64,000 bases of DNA from Acidobacteriota bacterium (lineage in GTDB: Bacteria > Acidobacteriota > UBA4820 > DSQY01): the NCBI GenBank assembly GCA_021787565.1, contig JAJYLT010000009.1, positions 1 through 64,000 of the forward strand, in the 5' to 3' direction. The notes below the pieces were generated by a model. The model made no database searches and had not been told where the DNA came from. It worked only from the letters and a program-made list of their open reading frames with translations. Positions 45,926-55,500 of this stretch are shown in pieces. The translations under genes were made by a program, and so were the position numbers. Each line of letters opens with the position of its first letter. Within the stretch, counting starts at the first letter, position 1.

Positions 45926-47614
45926 TCACCGCACGGGCGCGTTCAGGGCCGCAAGGAACTCCACGAAGCTGCCCGCGCCTCCGGCCTTGTCCGTGGCCTC
46001 CTGGCGGCCGAACCGGGTCTCGATGTCGCCCATGACATCCAACAGCGACTGCGAGTCCCCCCCGGGCGTCAAGACGAGGAAAATCACGCGGGCGGGCTTG
46101 CCATCGGGGGAGTTGAAATCGATGCCCTCCTCGCTCAGCCCCGCGGCCACGGCCGGCTTTTCCAAGCCGGGGACGGCTGCGTACGCTGCGGCCACCCCGT
46201 TTTCCAGCCCGATGGCCGTCACCTTCGCGTTGTTCCAGGCGATTCGGAAGAGGGTCTCTGGAGAACATCCGGTCGCCTCCCCCGCCAGCGCGCACAATTC
46301 CCTAAGCGTTCCATGCCGCGTCCTGGAAACCATGCCCGGCAGGAAGAGCTTCGCTGAGACCACCTCCTGCAGGCGGGTCACGCGGCGGCGGCGGAGCAGG
46401 AGGGTGAGGGCGGGCCCGGACAAGAGGGAGGTGGCGATGGCCATGATGACCAGCGCCACGAACATTTTATCCCGGATGATGTCGGCGCGAAGGGCGAGGA
46501 TTCCAAGGATGATTTCCATGGCTCCCCTGGCGTTCATGGCGAAGGCGACCGCCCAGGCGGAGCGCGGTCTCATGCCGGCGATCCTGGCTCCGAGCCACCC
46601 GCCCGCGAGCTTGCCGACGCAGGCCAGGAGAAAGATCACCAGGACGGTAGGAGCGTTGAAGTGCGCGAGGAAATCGAGCCGCAGGCCGATACCGGCGAAG
46701 AAGAGGGGGGCGAAGACGTTGGTCACGATCTGGTGAATGTGTTCCCGCGTCTGTTCCCGGAGGTGGCTCGACTCGCCGATGGCAATGCCCATGATGAACG
46801 CGCCAAAGATGGCGTCGATCCCCACGAACTCCGTAAACGCGGCGGCCGCCAGCGTCAGCGTAAAGATGAATCCCAACACGCCTCCTGGCCAGGAAGCGTG
46901 GGCCTGGATCCACGGAAGCGCCCGGTGGATCAGCCACCGGCCCGCGGTCAGCACCACCACCACGAATAGGACGGTAAGCCCGATTCCCGCCAAGGTGGCG
47001 GAAGGCGATGCGGCGTTCACCATGCCCATTACGAGCGCGAAGAGGGTCCAGCCCACGAGGTCGTTGGCCATGGCCGACGTCATGATCAACGCCCCCAGGT
47101 CCGTCTTCATCAGCTTCAGATCCATGAGGACCTTCGCGATCACCGGCAGAGCCGAGATGGAGAGGGCCGTGCCGATGAAGAGCGCGAAGATCAGCGGATC
47201 CGCCCCTGCGTCTATTCCCACGAGGCGAGGGAAAAACCAGGCCATCGCGATTCCAAACGTGAAGGGTATGATGATGCCGAAGAAGCTGACGGAGAGAGCC
47301 CGCTTGCCCTGGCGGAAGACCTTGCTCAGGTCCACCTCGATCCCCGCCACCAGCAGGAAGAGCACGACTCCGACGTTCTCGATGGCGCTCAGTCCCAGCG
47401 CCGCCGGCCCTGCCTTGGGAAAGAGCCACGATCCATAAGCGGGCAAGAAATGGCCCAGCACGGTCGGCCCGAGCAGGATGCCCGCCAGGATTTCACCCAG
47501 CACGGAGGGCTGGCGCACCTTGCGGGCGAGTTCCCCCGCAAGCCTGGCGCCGCCCAGCAGAACGGCCAAGGAGAGAAACATGACGGTTATGTCGGGCGGG
47601 GTAAAGTGCGACAT
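45926..47614 (-). CDS. CPA2-type cation:proton antiporter with degenerate C-terminal EIIA domain
   Basis: A 562-residue transporter. Residues ~1-400 are the 12-13-helix CPA2 exchanger with the core motif MTSAMANDLVGW (family ND pair) and GIDAIFGAFIMGIAIG. Residues ~420-562 are a PTS EIIA-type (PtsN/FruA-like) regulatory domain (EGIDFNSPDGKPARVIFLVL). The phosphorylatable histidine normally found in an IPHAR-like motif is replaced: the segment reads NGVAAAYAAVPGLE. The domain therefore cannot be phosphorylated in the usual way. It starts at the ATG at 47614; the ORF-track extension runs into non-coding DNA. Confidence 0.88.
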   Translation of the reverse strand: MSHFTPPDITVMFLSLAVLLGGARLAGELARKVRQPSVLGEILAGILLGPTVLGHFLPAYGSWLFPKAGPAALGLSAIENVGVVLFLLVAGIEVDLSKVFRQGKRALSVSFFGIIIPFTFGIAMAWFFPRLVGIDAGADPLIFALFIGTALSISALPVIAKVLMDLKLMKTDLGALIMTSAMANDLVGWTLFALVMGMVNAASPSATLAGIGLTVLFVVVVLTAGRWLIHRALPWIQAHASWPGGVLGFIFTLTLAAAAFTEFVGIDAIFGAFIMGIAIGESSHLREQTREHIHQIVTNVFAPLFFAGIGLRLDFLAHFNAPTVLVIFLLACVGKLAGGWLGARIAGMRPRSAWAVAFAMNARGAMEIILGILALRADIIRDKMFVALVIMAIATSLLSGPALTLLLRRRRVTRLQEVVSAKLFLPGMVSRTRHGTLRELCALAGEATGCSPETLFRIAWNNAKVTAIGLENGVAAAYAAVPGLEKPAVAAGLSEEGIDFNSPDGKPARVIFLVLTPGGDSQSLLDVMGDIETRFGRQEATDKAGGAGSFVEFLAALNAPVR

Positions 47615-47821
47615 AACCCTGAACTCCTCCCGAAAGATCGCCGGTTCGGTACCCGCGGGTAGCAACCGAGGTACGCACAGGCCGGCCAGAGGCACCCAGG
47701 CCCTCGGCCGGCCGCCGATAGAAGGAAGTCTACCATGAGGCCCATCGGCGCCGGGACGCCGTGTTTCGCCGGGGGCGAAACACGAAGCGCATCGGTACCC
47801 GTCGAAGGGGCGCGGATCATG

Positions 47822-47852
47822 AAAAAAGAGGGGCGGAACGGGTCCGCCCCTC
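47822..47852 (-). terminator. Intrinsic terminator of the GntR-ABC operon
   Basis: On the minus strand a 10-bp stem (GAGGGGCGGA, loop CCCGT) is followed by TTTTTTC. It lies 46 bp past the permease stop and is a textbook terminator for the operon 51183-47898. Confidence 0.85.
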
Positions 47853-47897
47853 ACGCAAAAGGAGAGTCAGCTCTTTGCAAAGGCCATCCGGGCCCAC

Positions 47898-49868
47898 TCA
47901 CCTCATCTTCTTGAGGCTTCCCCGGATGAGCGTGGTCTGCCGGCCGGTGGCCGGGTCCACGCGCACGAGGGAGCCGTCGGGCGCGAGGGCGAGAAGCGCG
48001 GCGGGACCGGTGGGCAGCGTCCGGCCCGAGGGCCACCAGGCCCAGAAAAGGGGAACGAGCCCGGCGGCCACGAGGCGGCTGGAGCCCGTGGCGCACTCCA
48101 CCGAGACCAGCGACAGGTGTCGGTACCACTCATGGACGGCGGGAGCGGTCCCCACGAAAAGCTCTCCCGGCCTGGGCTCCGAGCCGAACACCACCTGGCC
48201 GGCGTGTTCCAAGTCTGCCGTGGTTTTCAGGGCCCCGTCGTCCCCGTAGAACCAGAGCTCGGACGCCCCATTCGGGCGGCCCCACGCGACCACGCCACCC
48301 TCGTGAAGAAAGGCCGTCCGAAAGGCGCTCCCGTTCGGCCCCAGAGGGGCGATCAGAGCCCCCGTGATTCCGTCGCGCAGGGAGGTCGTCCAGTGGCCCC
48401 CGCTGACCTGACTCACGATGAGCCGGGAGCCCGTCCGGCCGGGCGTCACGAAGATGGAACCGGTGAGGCCGCCGATCTCTCCCGTGGTCTCTAGGGTTCG
48501 GGAGGCCACGTCGAGCCGCTGGATCGTGACGCTGCTCGGGGACTGATTCGCTTTGGGGCTCAGGACCCCGAAGAGGGCCACGTGTCCCTCGTCGGGGAAG
48601 AGCATCCGGCTCTTCCAAAAGACTTCGTCTCGCGGATTCTCTCCGGTCCGGTTCAAGACGCGGGCCGAGGCGAGCAGCCTCCCTTCCGCCAGCTTGTAGA
48701 CCGCGAGGGTGCCATTCGACAGCAGGGCCAGCCGCTGTCCGCTGGGCGAGAGGGCCAGGCGCCAGTCCACGCCGGCCACCTCGATGCCCGTGCGGTCGGC
48801 CACGGGATGGGCGGCCGTGAGGTCCGCGGTCATGATCTCCCGCCGGTCGCGTCCCTCGACCCAGACGCACCGGCTGCCGTTGCCCGAGAAGGCGGGATTC
48901 GCCCACCACAACTGCGGCCGAAGCTGAAGGAAGGCACCGGTGGTGGGATTGTAGAGAAAGCGGAACGGGAGGTCTCGGCGGTGGCGAGCGGGTCCTTCCA
49001 TACAGACCCACCGGCCATCGGGCGAAGCCTGGCCGGCGTAGACTCCTGCCAGATCCGAGGGGGAGACGTGGGTGAACCAACTAGCGTAGCCCGCGAAGCC
49101 CAGGGCGCCCACGGCGCAGAGGGACCAGAGGGTGGCCGAGAGGGCCCGGTGGCCGGCCCGCCCGTCGGTTCGGCCGCGAGCCACCTGCGCGGCCCCCGCC
49201 GCCAGGAGGGCAGCCAGCACGACGATCACCAGAAACAGGGATCCGTCGATCAGGCCGAAGAGGGCCTCCGCGCGGTAGAGCGCCCGGCCGGTCAGGAAGA
49301 CCACGACGCCAAGGGTCACGAAGATCGCCGCATCCAGGAGCAGCCACGGTGAGCGGGAGCGGCCCAGGGTCCCCAGGACGTGGGCCAGGGCCGCCAGGAA
49401 GAGCACGGTCACAACGTACAGCAGGACCAGACCCAGCGGGTGCGGTGCGGGCAGATACCAGGGCACCTCCGAGCGCACGGCGGCTCTTGCCGCGAGCGCC
49501 GCGAGTCCTCCTCCGGCCAGCGTGGCGGGCAGGAGGATCACGAGGGCGGACCCCAGCGAGAGGATGAGCACCGCTCCCATGCGCCCGGCCCAGATGGCGA
49601 GGCCGCCGATGGGGCGGGCAAAATCGAAAGAGAGGCGTCGCTCGGCCAGCTCCCGGCCCAGGACGGTGGCGCCCAAGACCAGCGCCAGCAGCTCGCCCGA
49701 GCCCACGGCGATGGCCAGGGCGCTGGCGTCCCGCACCTCGGCGTACCCGTAGGTCATGCCCGGCAGGGCCGCCAGGAGGAAGGGCAGGAGGCCCGCCACG
49801 AGGGCCGCGGCCCAGATCGCCTTTCTCAGACCCAGCTCGCGCGACAACACGGCGGTGAAGCCTCTCAT
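47898..49868 (-). CDS. ABC-2-type permease with fused C-terminal propeller-like domain
   Basis: A 656-residue membrane protein. Residues ~1-270 form an ABC-2 permease with about six helices (AIWAAALVAGLLPFLLAALPG start, LALVLGATVLGRELAERRLSF). After a seventh helix (SLCAVGALGFAGYASWF) ~370 residues are soluble and propeller-like (ASPDGRWVCMEGP, NPAFSGNGSRCVWVEG, LSPSGQRLALLSNG). The soluble part should be extracytoplasmic. Its ATG overlaps the ATPase stop (ATGA). Substrate is unknown; such GntR-linked exporters often handle envelope-active compounds. Confidence 0.85.
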   Translation of the reverse strand: MRGFTAVLSRELGLRKAIWAAALVAGLLPFLLAALPGMTYGYAEVRDASALAIAVGSGELLALVLGATVLGRELAERRLSFDFARPIGGLAIWAGRMGAVLILSLGSALVILLPATLAGGGLAALAARAAVRSEVPWYLPAPHPLGLVLLYVVTVLFLAALAHVLGTLGRSRSPWLLLDAAIFVTLGVVVFLTGRALYRAEALFGLIDGSLFLVIVVLAALLAAGAAQVARGRTDGRAGHRALSATLWSLCAVGALGFAGYASWFTHVSPSDLAGVYAGQASPDGRWVCMEGPARHRRDLPFRFLYNPTTGAFLQLRPQLWWANPAFSGNGSRCVWVEGRDRREIMTADLTAAHPVADRTGIEVAGVDWRLALSPSGQRLALLSNGTLAVYKLAEGRLLASARVLNRTGENPRDEVFWKSRMLFPDEGHVALFGVLSPKANQSPSSVTIQRLDVASRTLETTGEIGGLTGSIFVTPGRTGSRLIVSQVSGGHWTTSLRDGITGALIAPLGPNGSAFRTAFLHEGGVVAWGRPNGASELWFYGDDGALKTTADLEHAGQVVFGSEPRPGELFVGTAPAVHEWYRHLSLVSVECATGSSRLVAAGLVPLFWAWWPSGRTLPTGPAALLALAPDGSLVRVDPATGRQTTLIRGSLKKMR

Positions 49869-50785
49869 GGCCGTCCTCCCTCTTCGCCGCAGAGGGCGAT
49901 GAAGATCTCTTCCAGGGACAGGGGCGATGCCTCGGCGTCGCTCACGCCCGGCGCCGCGGCGAAGCGGGCGAAGGCCTCCTCGGAAAAAGCGGAGACCACC
50001 GCCTCCGCGCCCCAGGAGGCCTGCTTCAGCGCCAGCGGATCAAGCGCCTTCATGGTTTCGGACCCGCGCGGGGTGGCATCGGACTGGCCGAAGCTCACCC
50101 GGCGGAAGCGGGCCTTGAGGTCATCCAGCGGCTCGTCCACGAGCAGCCTCCCTTCCTTCAGAATTCCCACCCGGTCGGCCATGGACTCCACGCCGCCGAG
50201 GTCGTGGCTCGTCAGGAGCACGGTGGTGCCGCGCTCGGCCAGCTCCTCCACGAGCTCCTCGAAGAGCGCCTTGCGGGCCACCACGTCGAGGCCCAGCGTG
50301 GGGTCGTCCAACACCAACAGCTCGGGCAGGCCGCCGAGGGCCAGGGCCAGGGCGAGCTGTCCCTTCTGGCCCTTGGAGAGGCGGGCGAAGGGTACGCTGT
50401 CGGGGACCGCGAACCGCCGGAGCCTCGTCTCCACGCCCTTGCCGTCCCAGGAGGGATAGAGGCGGGAGCAGAAGGCGGCGAGCTGGCGTGCCGTCATGTC
50501 GGGGGGCGCGTCCGGCTCCTCGGGCACCACGCCGAGGCGGGCCATCAACCTGGCGCGGTTGGACCAGGGGTCTTCGCCGAAGATCGTCACCTCTCCCTCC
50601 TGGGGCTTCCGCTGGCCGAGGAGGCAGCGGATGAGGGAGCTCTTGCCCGCGCCGTTGCGCCCCAGCAGGGCGTAGACCGAACCTCGGGGAACCGAGAAGC
50701 TCACGGTCTCCGCCGCGGTGGCCTTCCCGTAGCGCACCGTCACGTGATCGAGGCACAGGGCCTTCTGTCCGTCATGGCTGCTCAC
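49865..50785 (-). CDS. ABC transporter ATP-binding protein
   Basis: A 306-residue ATPase. Walker A is LLGRNGAGKSS, the signature is a degenerate RLSKGQKGQLALA, Walker B is LLVLDDPTLGLD with Asp in place of the usual Glu, and the H-loop is LLTSHD. The Asp at the catalytic-base position recurs in the YtrB/EcsA-like group but could slow hydrolysis. The GTG at 50785 overlaps the GntR stop (GTGA). The upstream ORF-track extension runs through that gene in another frame. Confidence 0.9.
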   Translation of the reverse strand: MSSHDGQKALCLDHVTVRYGKATAAETVSFSVPRGSVYALLGRNGAGKSSLIRCLLGQRKPQEGEVTIFGEDPWSNRARLMARLGVVPEEPDAPPDMTARQLAAFCSRLYPSWDGKGVETRLRRFAVPDSVPFARLSKGQKGQLALALALGGLPELLVLDDPTLGLDVVARKALFEELVEELAERGTTVLLTSHDLGGVESMADRVGILKEGRLLVDEPLDDLKARFRRVSFGQSDATPRGSETMKALDPLALKQASWGAEAVVSAFSEEAFARFAAAPGVSDAEASPLSLEEIFIALCGEEGGRP

Positions 50786-51183
50786 GAGCGGCCTCCCTTC
50801 TCGCCCAGGCCGTCCCAGGCGGTCGTCACGGCGCCCAGCGCCTCCTGCTTCGCCGCACCCAGCGTCAGGGCCAGGCTGGCGTATCGCTCGGCCCCCTCCC
50901 GCAGCGTGCGCCTTCTCTCCCCCGAGGCCAGGGCGGGCGCGTCGGCCGCCACGAAGGTGCCCTCGCCGCGCCGGACCGCCAGGACCCCCGCCTCGGTGAG
51001 GCGCTGGTAAGCCTTGGCCACCGTGGCGGGGTTGATCCTGAGATCCTTGGCCAGCTCCCGCACCGACGGCACGGGCGCCCCGCGCGCGAGGGCCCCCGAG
51101 GCCACCAGCCGCCGGAGCCCCTCCTCGATCTGCCTCCAGATCGGGACGGCGTCCGCCGGGTCCACCGTCAGTCGTCTCTTCAT
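50782..51183 (-). CDS. GntR-family (YtrA-type) transcriptional regulator
   Basis: A 133-residue repressor with an N-terminal winged helix-turn-helix (PIWRQIEEGLRRLVASGALARG, then VPSVRELAKDLRINPATVAKAYQRL) and a short helical dimerisation tail, the YtrA layout. It is the first gene of a three-gene operon with 4-bp overlaps and almost certainly represses it through the palindrome at 51261-51278. The ATG at 51183 has AGGGAGG upstream. Confidence 0.92.
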   Translation of the reverse strand: MKRRLTVDPADAVPIWRQIEEGLRRLVASGALARGAPVPSVRELAKDLRINPATVAKAYQRLTEAGVLAVRRGEGTFVAADAPALASGERRRTLREGAERYASLALTLGAAKQEALGAVTTAWDGLGEKGGRS

Positions 51184-51260
51184 CGCGAATCCTCCCTGCA
51201 GGGGCCCCGCCCAATCGTTTCGCGGGACTTCACCGGGGGCAACCCGGGCGCCCTCTGCAT

Positions 51261-51301
51261 TACTGTATCGGTACAGTAGTACACTGCGCCCCAAAAGTCA
51301 A
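51261..51301 (-). promoter_or_regulatory. Promoter with overlapping GntR operator
   Basis: Minus-strand TTGACT (-35) and TACTGT (-10) are spaced by 17 bp. The -10 box is inside a perfect palindrome, TACTGTATCGGTACAGTA (51261-51278), of the type bound by YtrA-like GntR dimers. Binding there would block RNA polymerase, giving autorepression released by an inducer (inference). Confidence 0.75.
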
Positions 51302-51397
51302 GCCCCGGATACAGATCCCAAGAGGCATCGCTTGACGGGAGAGTCTGGTGCCCGCTTCCATGGGCAGGATGGGCCAGCAACGAATGATCGGAGGTTT

Positions 51398-52090
51398 TCA
51401 AGGCCCCGGTGCCAAATGGCGCCAGGACAACGGTTCATAGGCCTGTACGGGTTCGCTGACTGACCACCGGATGGCCTCGGCGGTCTTTCTTCCGACTCCG
51501 GGAACCTTCGCCAAAGAAATCGCATCCGCCCTGCACACGCCCTCCACCGAGCCGAAGGCCGCAAGGAGACTCTTTGCCTTGGCCGGGCCGATGCCGGGCA
51601 AACCCTGAAGGAGAAATAGCTGCCGCCGCCTCTTCCCCTTGGGGCGATAGCCCGGGCGCGGCAAAGCCCCCGAGGCGCCTGCCCTCCTTTGGTCCTCAGC
51701 GAACAGAATCAACCGAGCGGTCTCCTCTGGATTCAAGGATCTCAGAACGGGGATCCCGTAGATCAACGAGATCGTGATCAGCGCGCCCTGAATCGCCTCC
51801 CTTCGAAGCCCGCTGCCCGCCAAGCCCGATGCCGGCCCCTCGAGGATCATCAGGCTCCTCTGGCCGGAATTGGCCAGCGCCGAGGCCTGAGAAAACAGGC
51901 GCCCGTCTATCACCGAGAGAGCGAAGTCTCGGAGGCTCTTTCGCTCCACCAGGAGTTGGTCCCCGACGAGGAAATCGCCAACCGGCAGCCGCGCCACGGA
52001 CACTTCAGCCCCGGGCAAGGCCCGGATCGCAGCGAGGACGACACCCGGCTCCCGGTCATCCGCAACGATCCGAATGAGATCGCGTCTCAT
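51398..52090 (-). CDS. ERCC4-type nuclease with helix-hairpin-helix domain
   Basis: A 230-residue XPF/MUS81-like nuclease. Residues ~8-130 are the ERCC4 domain with IVADDREPG and the catalytic VERKSLRDF (ERKxxxD). Residues ~160-225 are two helix-hairpin-helix motifs (LPGIGPAKAKSLLAAFGS, VPGVGRKTAEAIRW) that bind DNA. XPF-like enzymes cut branched DNA. Its ATG overlaps the stop of the metallopeptidase gene, making it the last gene of the type I restriction locus. A role in processing HsdR products or in repair is inference. Confidence 0.88.
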   Translation of the reverse strand: MRRDLIRIVADDREPGVVLAAIRALPGAEVSVARLPVGDFLVGDQLLVERKSLRDFALSVIDGRLFSQASALANSGQRSLMILEGPASGLAGSGLRREAIQGALITISLIYGIPVLRSLNPEETARLILFAEDQRRAGASGALPRPGYRPKGKRRRQLFLLQGLPGIGPAKAKSLLAAFGSVEGVCRADAISLAKVPGVGRKTAEAIRWSVSEPVQAYEPLSWRHLAPGP

Positions 52091-52539
52091 GCATCTTCTC
52101 CCTTTCGCCGGCGCCGGCCGAAGCATCCACCCGCCGAGATCCGAGCTGATTCCTGGATACCCATTAGGCCATTCGGCAGATAGGCCTTCATGAGGCTCTT
52201 GAAAAGCTTTCCATGGTTGGGAACGAGGCAGTGAATGAGTTCGTGAACGATGACGACTTCGCGAAAGGCGCGGGGTTCTGCCAGCAGGTCCGCGCTGAAG
52301 CAGATTCGGCCGGAAGACGACCAGGAGGCCCACTTTCGGGTCATGCGTTGAATCTGAACGCGCCTGGGCTGGACGCCGATCTTCCGCGCCCAGGCCTGGA
52401 CCTCCCGGTGAAAGGTTTCCCGGTCGCAATCGCCAACGATGTGGGAGGCCATCGCGCCGGGGGCGGCGCTCCTATGCGGCGGCGAAGATTCGTTTGTAGG
52501 AGCGGCGCCGTGCCGCGATGCGCCCTTCACGCTGGTCAT
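52087..52539 (-). CDS. DUF45/YgjP-like metallopeptidase with a repeat-derived N-terminus
   Basis: A 150-residue zinc-peptidase-fold protein. The motif VHELIHCLVPNHGKLFKSLM gives HExxH plus a third histidine, as in DUF45/SprT-like proteins that often follow hsdR. The ATG at 52539 overlaps the hsdR stop (ATGA). Residues ~6-30 (ASRHGAAPTNESSPPHRSAA) are the translation of a 69-bp inverted repeat (52451-52519). An internal ATG at 52452 would bypass it, but no ribosome site precedes that codon. Its stop overlaps the ERCC4 gene start. Confidence 0.82.
   Translation of the reverse strand: MTSVKGASRHGAAPTNESSPPHRSAAPGAMASHIVGDCDRETFHREVQAWARKIGVQPRRVQIQRMTRKWASWSSSGRICFSADLLAEPRAFREVVIVHELIHCLVPNHGKLFKSLMKAYLPNGLMGIQESARISAGGCFGRRRRKGEDA
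52451..52519. repeat. 69-bp REP-like inverted pair inside the metallopeptidase gene
   Basis: Two facing units, ATCGCG...GGCGCTCCTA and TGTAGGAGCGGCGCC...CGCGAT, with a 20-bp spacer. Length is exactly 69 bp, 23 codons. The same structure and length occur in hsdR at 54995-55063. Each unit also folds on itself (GCGGC/GCCGC). Confidence 0.85.
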
Positions 52540-55500
52540 GCGTTCCCCAACCGGAGAATGCGTTCGGCAAGGGGGACCATCGTCTCTTTGGCGCCGGCCT
52601 TCAAGAAGACCTTGTAGAGATCGGCCTTGAGGCGCCGCATCTCATCGGGGTTGTCGCGATGGTTGGGAAAGCGCTGCAGCACGCCACAGACCTCTGCGGC
52701 GACGGCTTCGGGCGAGGCAATCCCCTGCTGCTTGAGAATCCAGTAAACCGTGAAGGTCCGTACGTCAAGCCCCATCCGTTCCCGCTCTTGCCGGGCTTCC
52801 ACGTACTCCCTGAGCAGTTTTTCCAACTGGCTCAGCGTCTCTTGCGTACTGACCTGGTGCTCGTCGTAAAGGGTGAGGACCTGCTCGGCCCGTTCACCGA
52901 TGGGGATGAGGTAGGGCTCGCGGCCTCCGTCTTCGAGAGCTGATTGAACCAGGCTCTTTCCGCAGTTGATGATCTTGTTGGTGTCCGATGAGTCGGGCGA
53001 CCGCAACGCCTCCAGGGCCTTCTCGTCGATGCGGACCAGGGGCAACGTCTGCGTCAGCCCATAGACACCGGCGTGCTCCTGGACCAGGCGCTCGGTCTTT
53101 TTCATCAGGTCTTTGAGAAGGAGGGTCCTGGGGCTGAATGCGTTGATCACGACCTGGTAGAGCACCGAGATCTGCCCGTAGGGCTCGATGTAGGGCCGCA
53201 GGACCACGTCGGGAGAAACGATCTCATAGAGGTTCTCCAGCTCCCGATAGAACTCATAGAAGCGCTCGCGCTCCTCTTTGTGCGCAAAGGTCTCGATGGC
53301 GGCCTCCACGGACTTGTCGTTCATCACCCAGGGCGGGGAGGGCCCTACTTCTTCCCTCTCCGGACGGGCAAAGCCCGATCCTTCGAGGATTGCCCTCTGG
53401 GGCCCCGCTCCACGGGCAAAGCCCGATGGAGCCTCACCCCTCCCTTGGGGCTCCCTTCGCCCGGAGTCTGCCCTGATGTAGCCCCTCGAAGGGCTCCCAT
53501 GGAAGGGGCTCGGGGGCTCCCCGATTCCGCTGGAATCGGGGCGTGGCGGCCGGCAAAGAGCCAGATAGGGCGGTGCCTTCTCGCGCATGAGTGTCTCGAA
53601 GCGACCCTTGAGCACGTCGATGTTCTGGATGACGCTGGCCACCTCGTCCGAATCGAAGGCCAGGGCCTTCTCCAGCTTGTCGAAGATGCCCACGAAATCC
53701 ACCACGAACCCCACGGGTTTCTTGATCCCGTTCTCGTCCTCGAAAGGGCGGTTCACGCGGGCGATGGCCTGGAGCAGCGTGTGGTCCCGCATGGGCTTGT
53801 CCAGATACATGCAGTAGAGGATGGGGGCGTCGAAGCCCGTGAGGAGCTTCTCCGTGACGATGAGGATCTTGGGAACCGTGTCCCGCTGGACGAAGGTCCG
53901 GCGGAGCTTGGTCTCCTCCTGCTCCTCCAGCTTGAACTCGGTCAACAGCTCGCTGTCATTGTGGGCCGAGGTGTAGACCACCGCCGAGTACTCGGGTGGA
54001 AGGACCTTGTCCAGGGCATGCTTGTAGAGGGCGCACGCCTCGCGGTCCACGCCCACGAGGAAGGCCTTGTAGCCCAGGGGCTCGACTTTTTCTTTGAAGT
54101 CCTTGGCCACGAACCGGGCGACCTTGTCCACCCGGTCCGCGGCCTTGAGGAATGTCTTGAGATTCACGGCCCGTTCAAGAATCTTGTTCAGCTCGGCGAT
54201 GTCGCTGACGCCCTCGGCTTCGACGAGGGCCAGGAATTCCTTCTCCAAAAGGTCCATGGGGACGCGGATCTCGTTGGGCGCCAGGGTGTACTTCAGGGGG
54301 AGGGTGGTTCCGTCCTCGATGGACTCGGCGATGGAGTATTTGTCCAGATAGCCTTTCGGGGCATCGTCCTTGCCGAAGACCTTGAAGGTGCCCTGTCCGT
54401 ACGCCGTACGGTCAATGGGCGTCCCCGTGAATCCGAGAATCGTGGCATTGGGCAGGGCCGCCACGAGGTAGTTCCCCAGGTCGCCGCCCGTGGAACGGTG
54501 GGCCTCGTCCACGAAGACGAAGACGTTGTCCCGAGGGCAGAGGCCCTCGTCGGCCCCGTCGAATTTGTGGATCGTGGAGACCACCAGGCCCCGGTAGTCG
54601 CTGCTCAGGAGTTCCCGCAGGTCCGCCTTGCTCTCGGCGAAGCGGGCCTCCAGCCCGTAGGCGGAGAGGTTCTGGAAGAGCTGGCTCTCCAGCTCGTTCC
54701 GGTCCACGAGCATGAGGACCGTGGGCTTGCCGAAGGCGCCGTGGCGGAGAATCTGCTCGGCGGCCTTGATCATGGTGAAGGTCTTTCCTGAGCCCTGGGT
54801 GTGCCAGACCAGGCCCCGCTTGCGCTCAGGATCGAGGGCCCGCTCCACCACCTTGTCCACGGCGCGGGTCTGATGCTGGCGGAGGATGATCTTCTTCAGG
54901 TCGTCGTCCCGCTTGAAGAAGACGATCCACTCCTCCAGCATCTTCAGAAAGCGCTCGCGGGCAAAGAAACGCTTCACCTTCCGCTCGAAGTCCAATCGCG
55001 CCGGGGGCGGCGCTCCTACGGCAGAACCGGAGAGACCTTGTAGGAGCGGCGCCTCGCCGCGATTCGTCTCGCCGCCAGGCTCATCCTTCCACGGGTAGAT
55101 GTTCTTGCGCTCCAGGCTCCACGTGCCGCCGTAATAGAAGTCCAGGATGTGCGTCACGTCGAATACCTGGGGGGCGGTGACCAGTTCGGGCGTCTCGGTG
55201 TGGTAGCGACGCACCTGCGTGACGGCCTCGTCGATGCCTTCCCGCTTCTTGGCGCTCTTGGTTTCCACCAGAGCCACGGGGATGCCGTTCACAAGAAACA
55301 TCACGTCGGCCCGGTTCGTGAAGCGACCGTTGGTGTATTCCCATTCGTCCGTGACGTGAAAGATGTTACGTCCTGTCTGGCCCGGGTCGAAATCCACTAC
55401 GGACACGTTGCGGGTGCGCTTCTCCGCGGGGACGTACACCATCCGTTCGCCCCGAATCCAGGCCAGGACCTCGGCGTTGCCCTCGATGGAGGTGCGGGCG

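Noticed and set aside
34848-55063. Insertion sequence generating the REP-like units
   Set aside because: No transposase ORF, terminal repeats or target duplications were seen; they are repeats without an autonomous element in the window.
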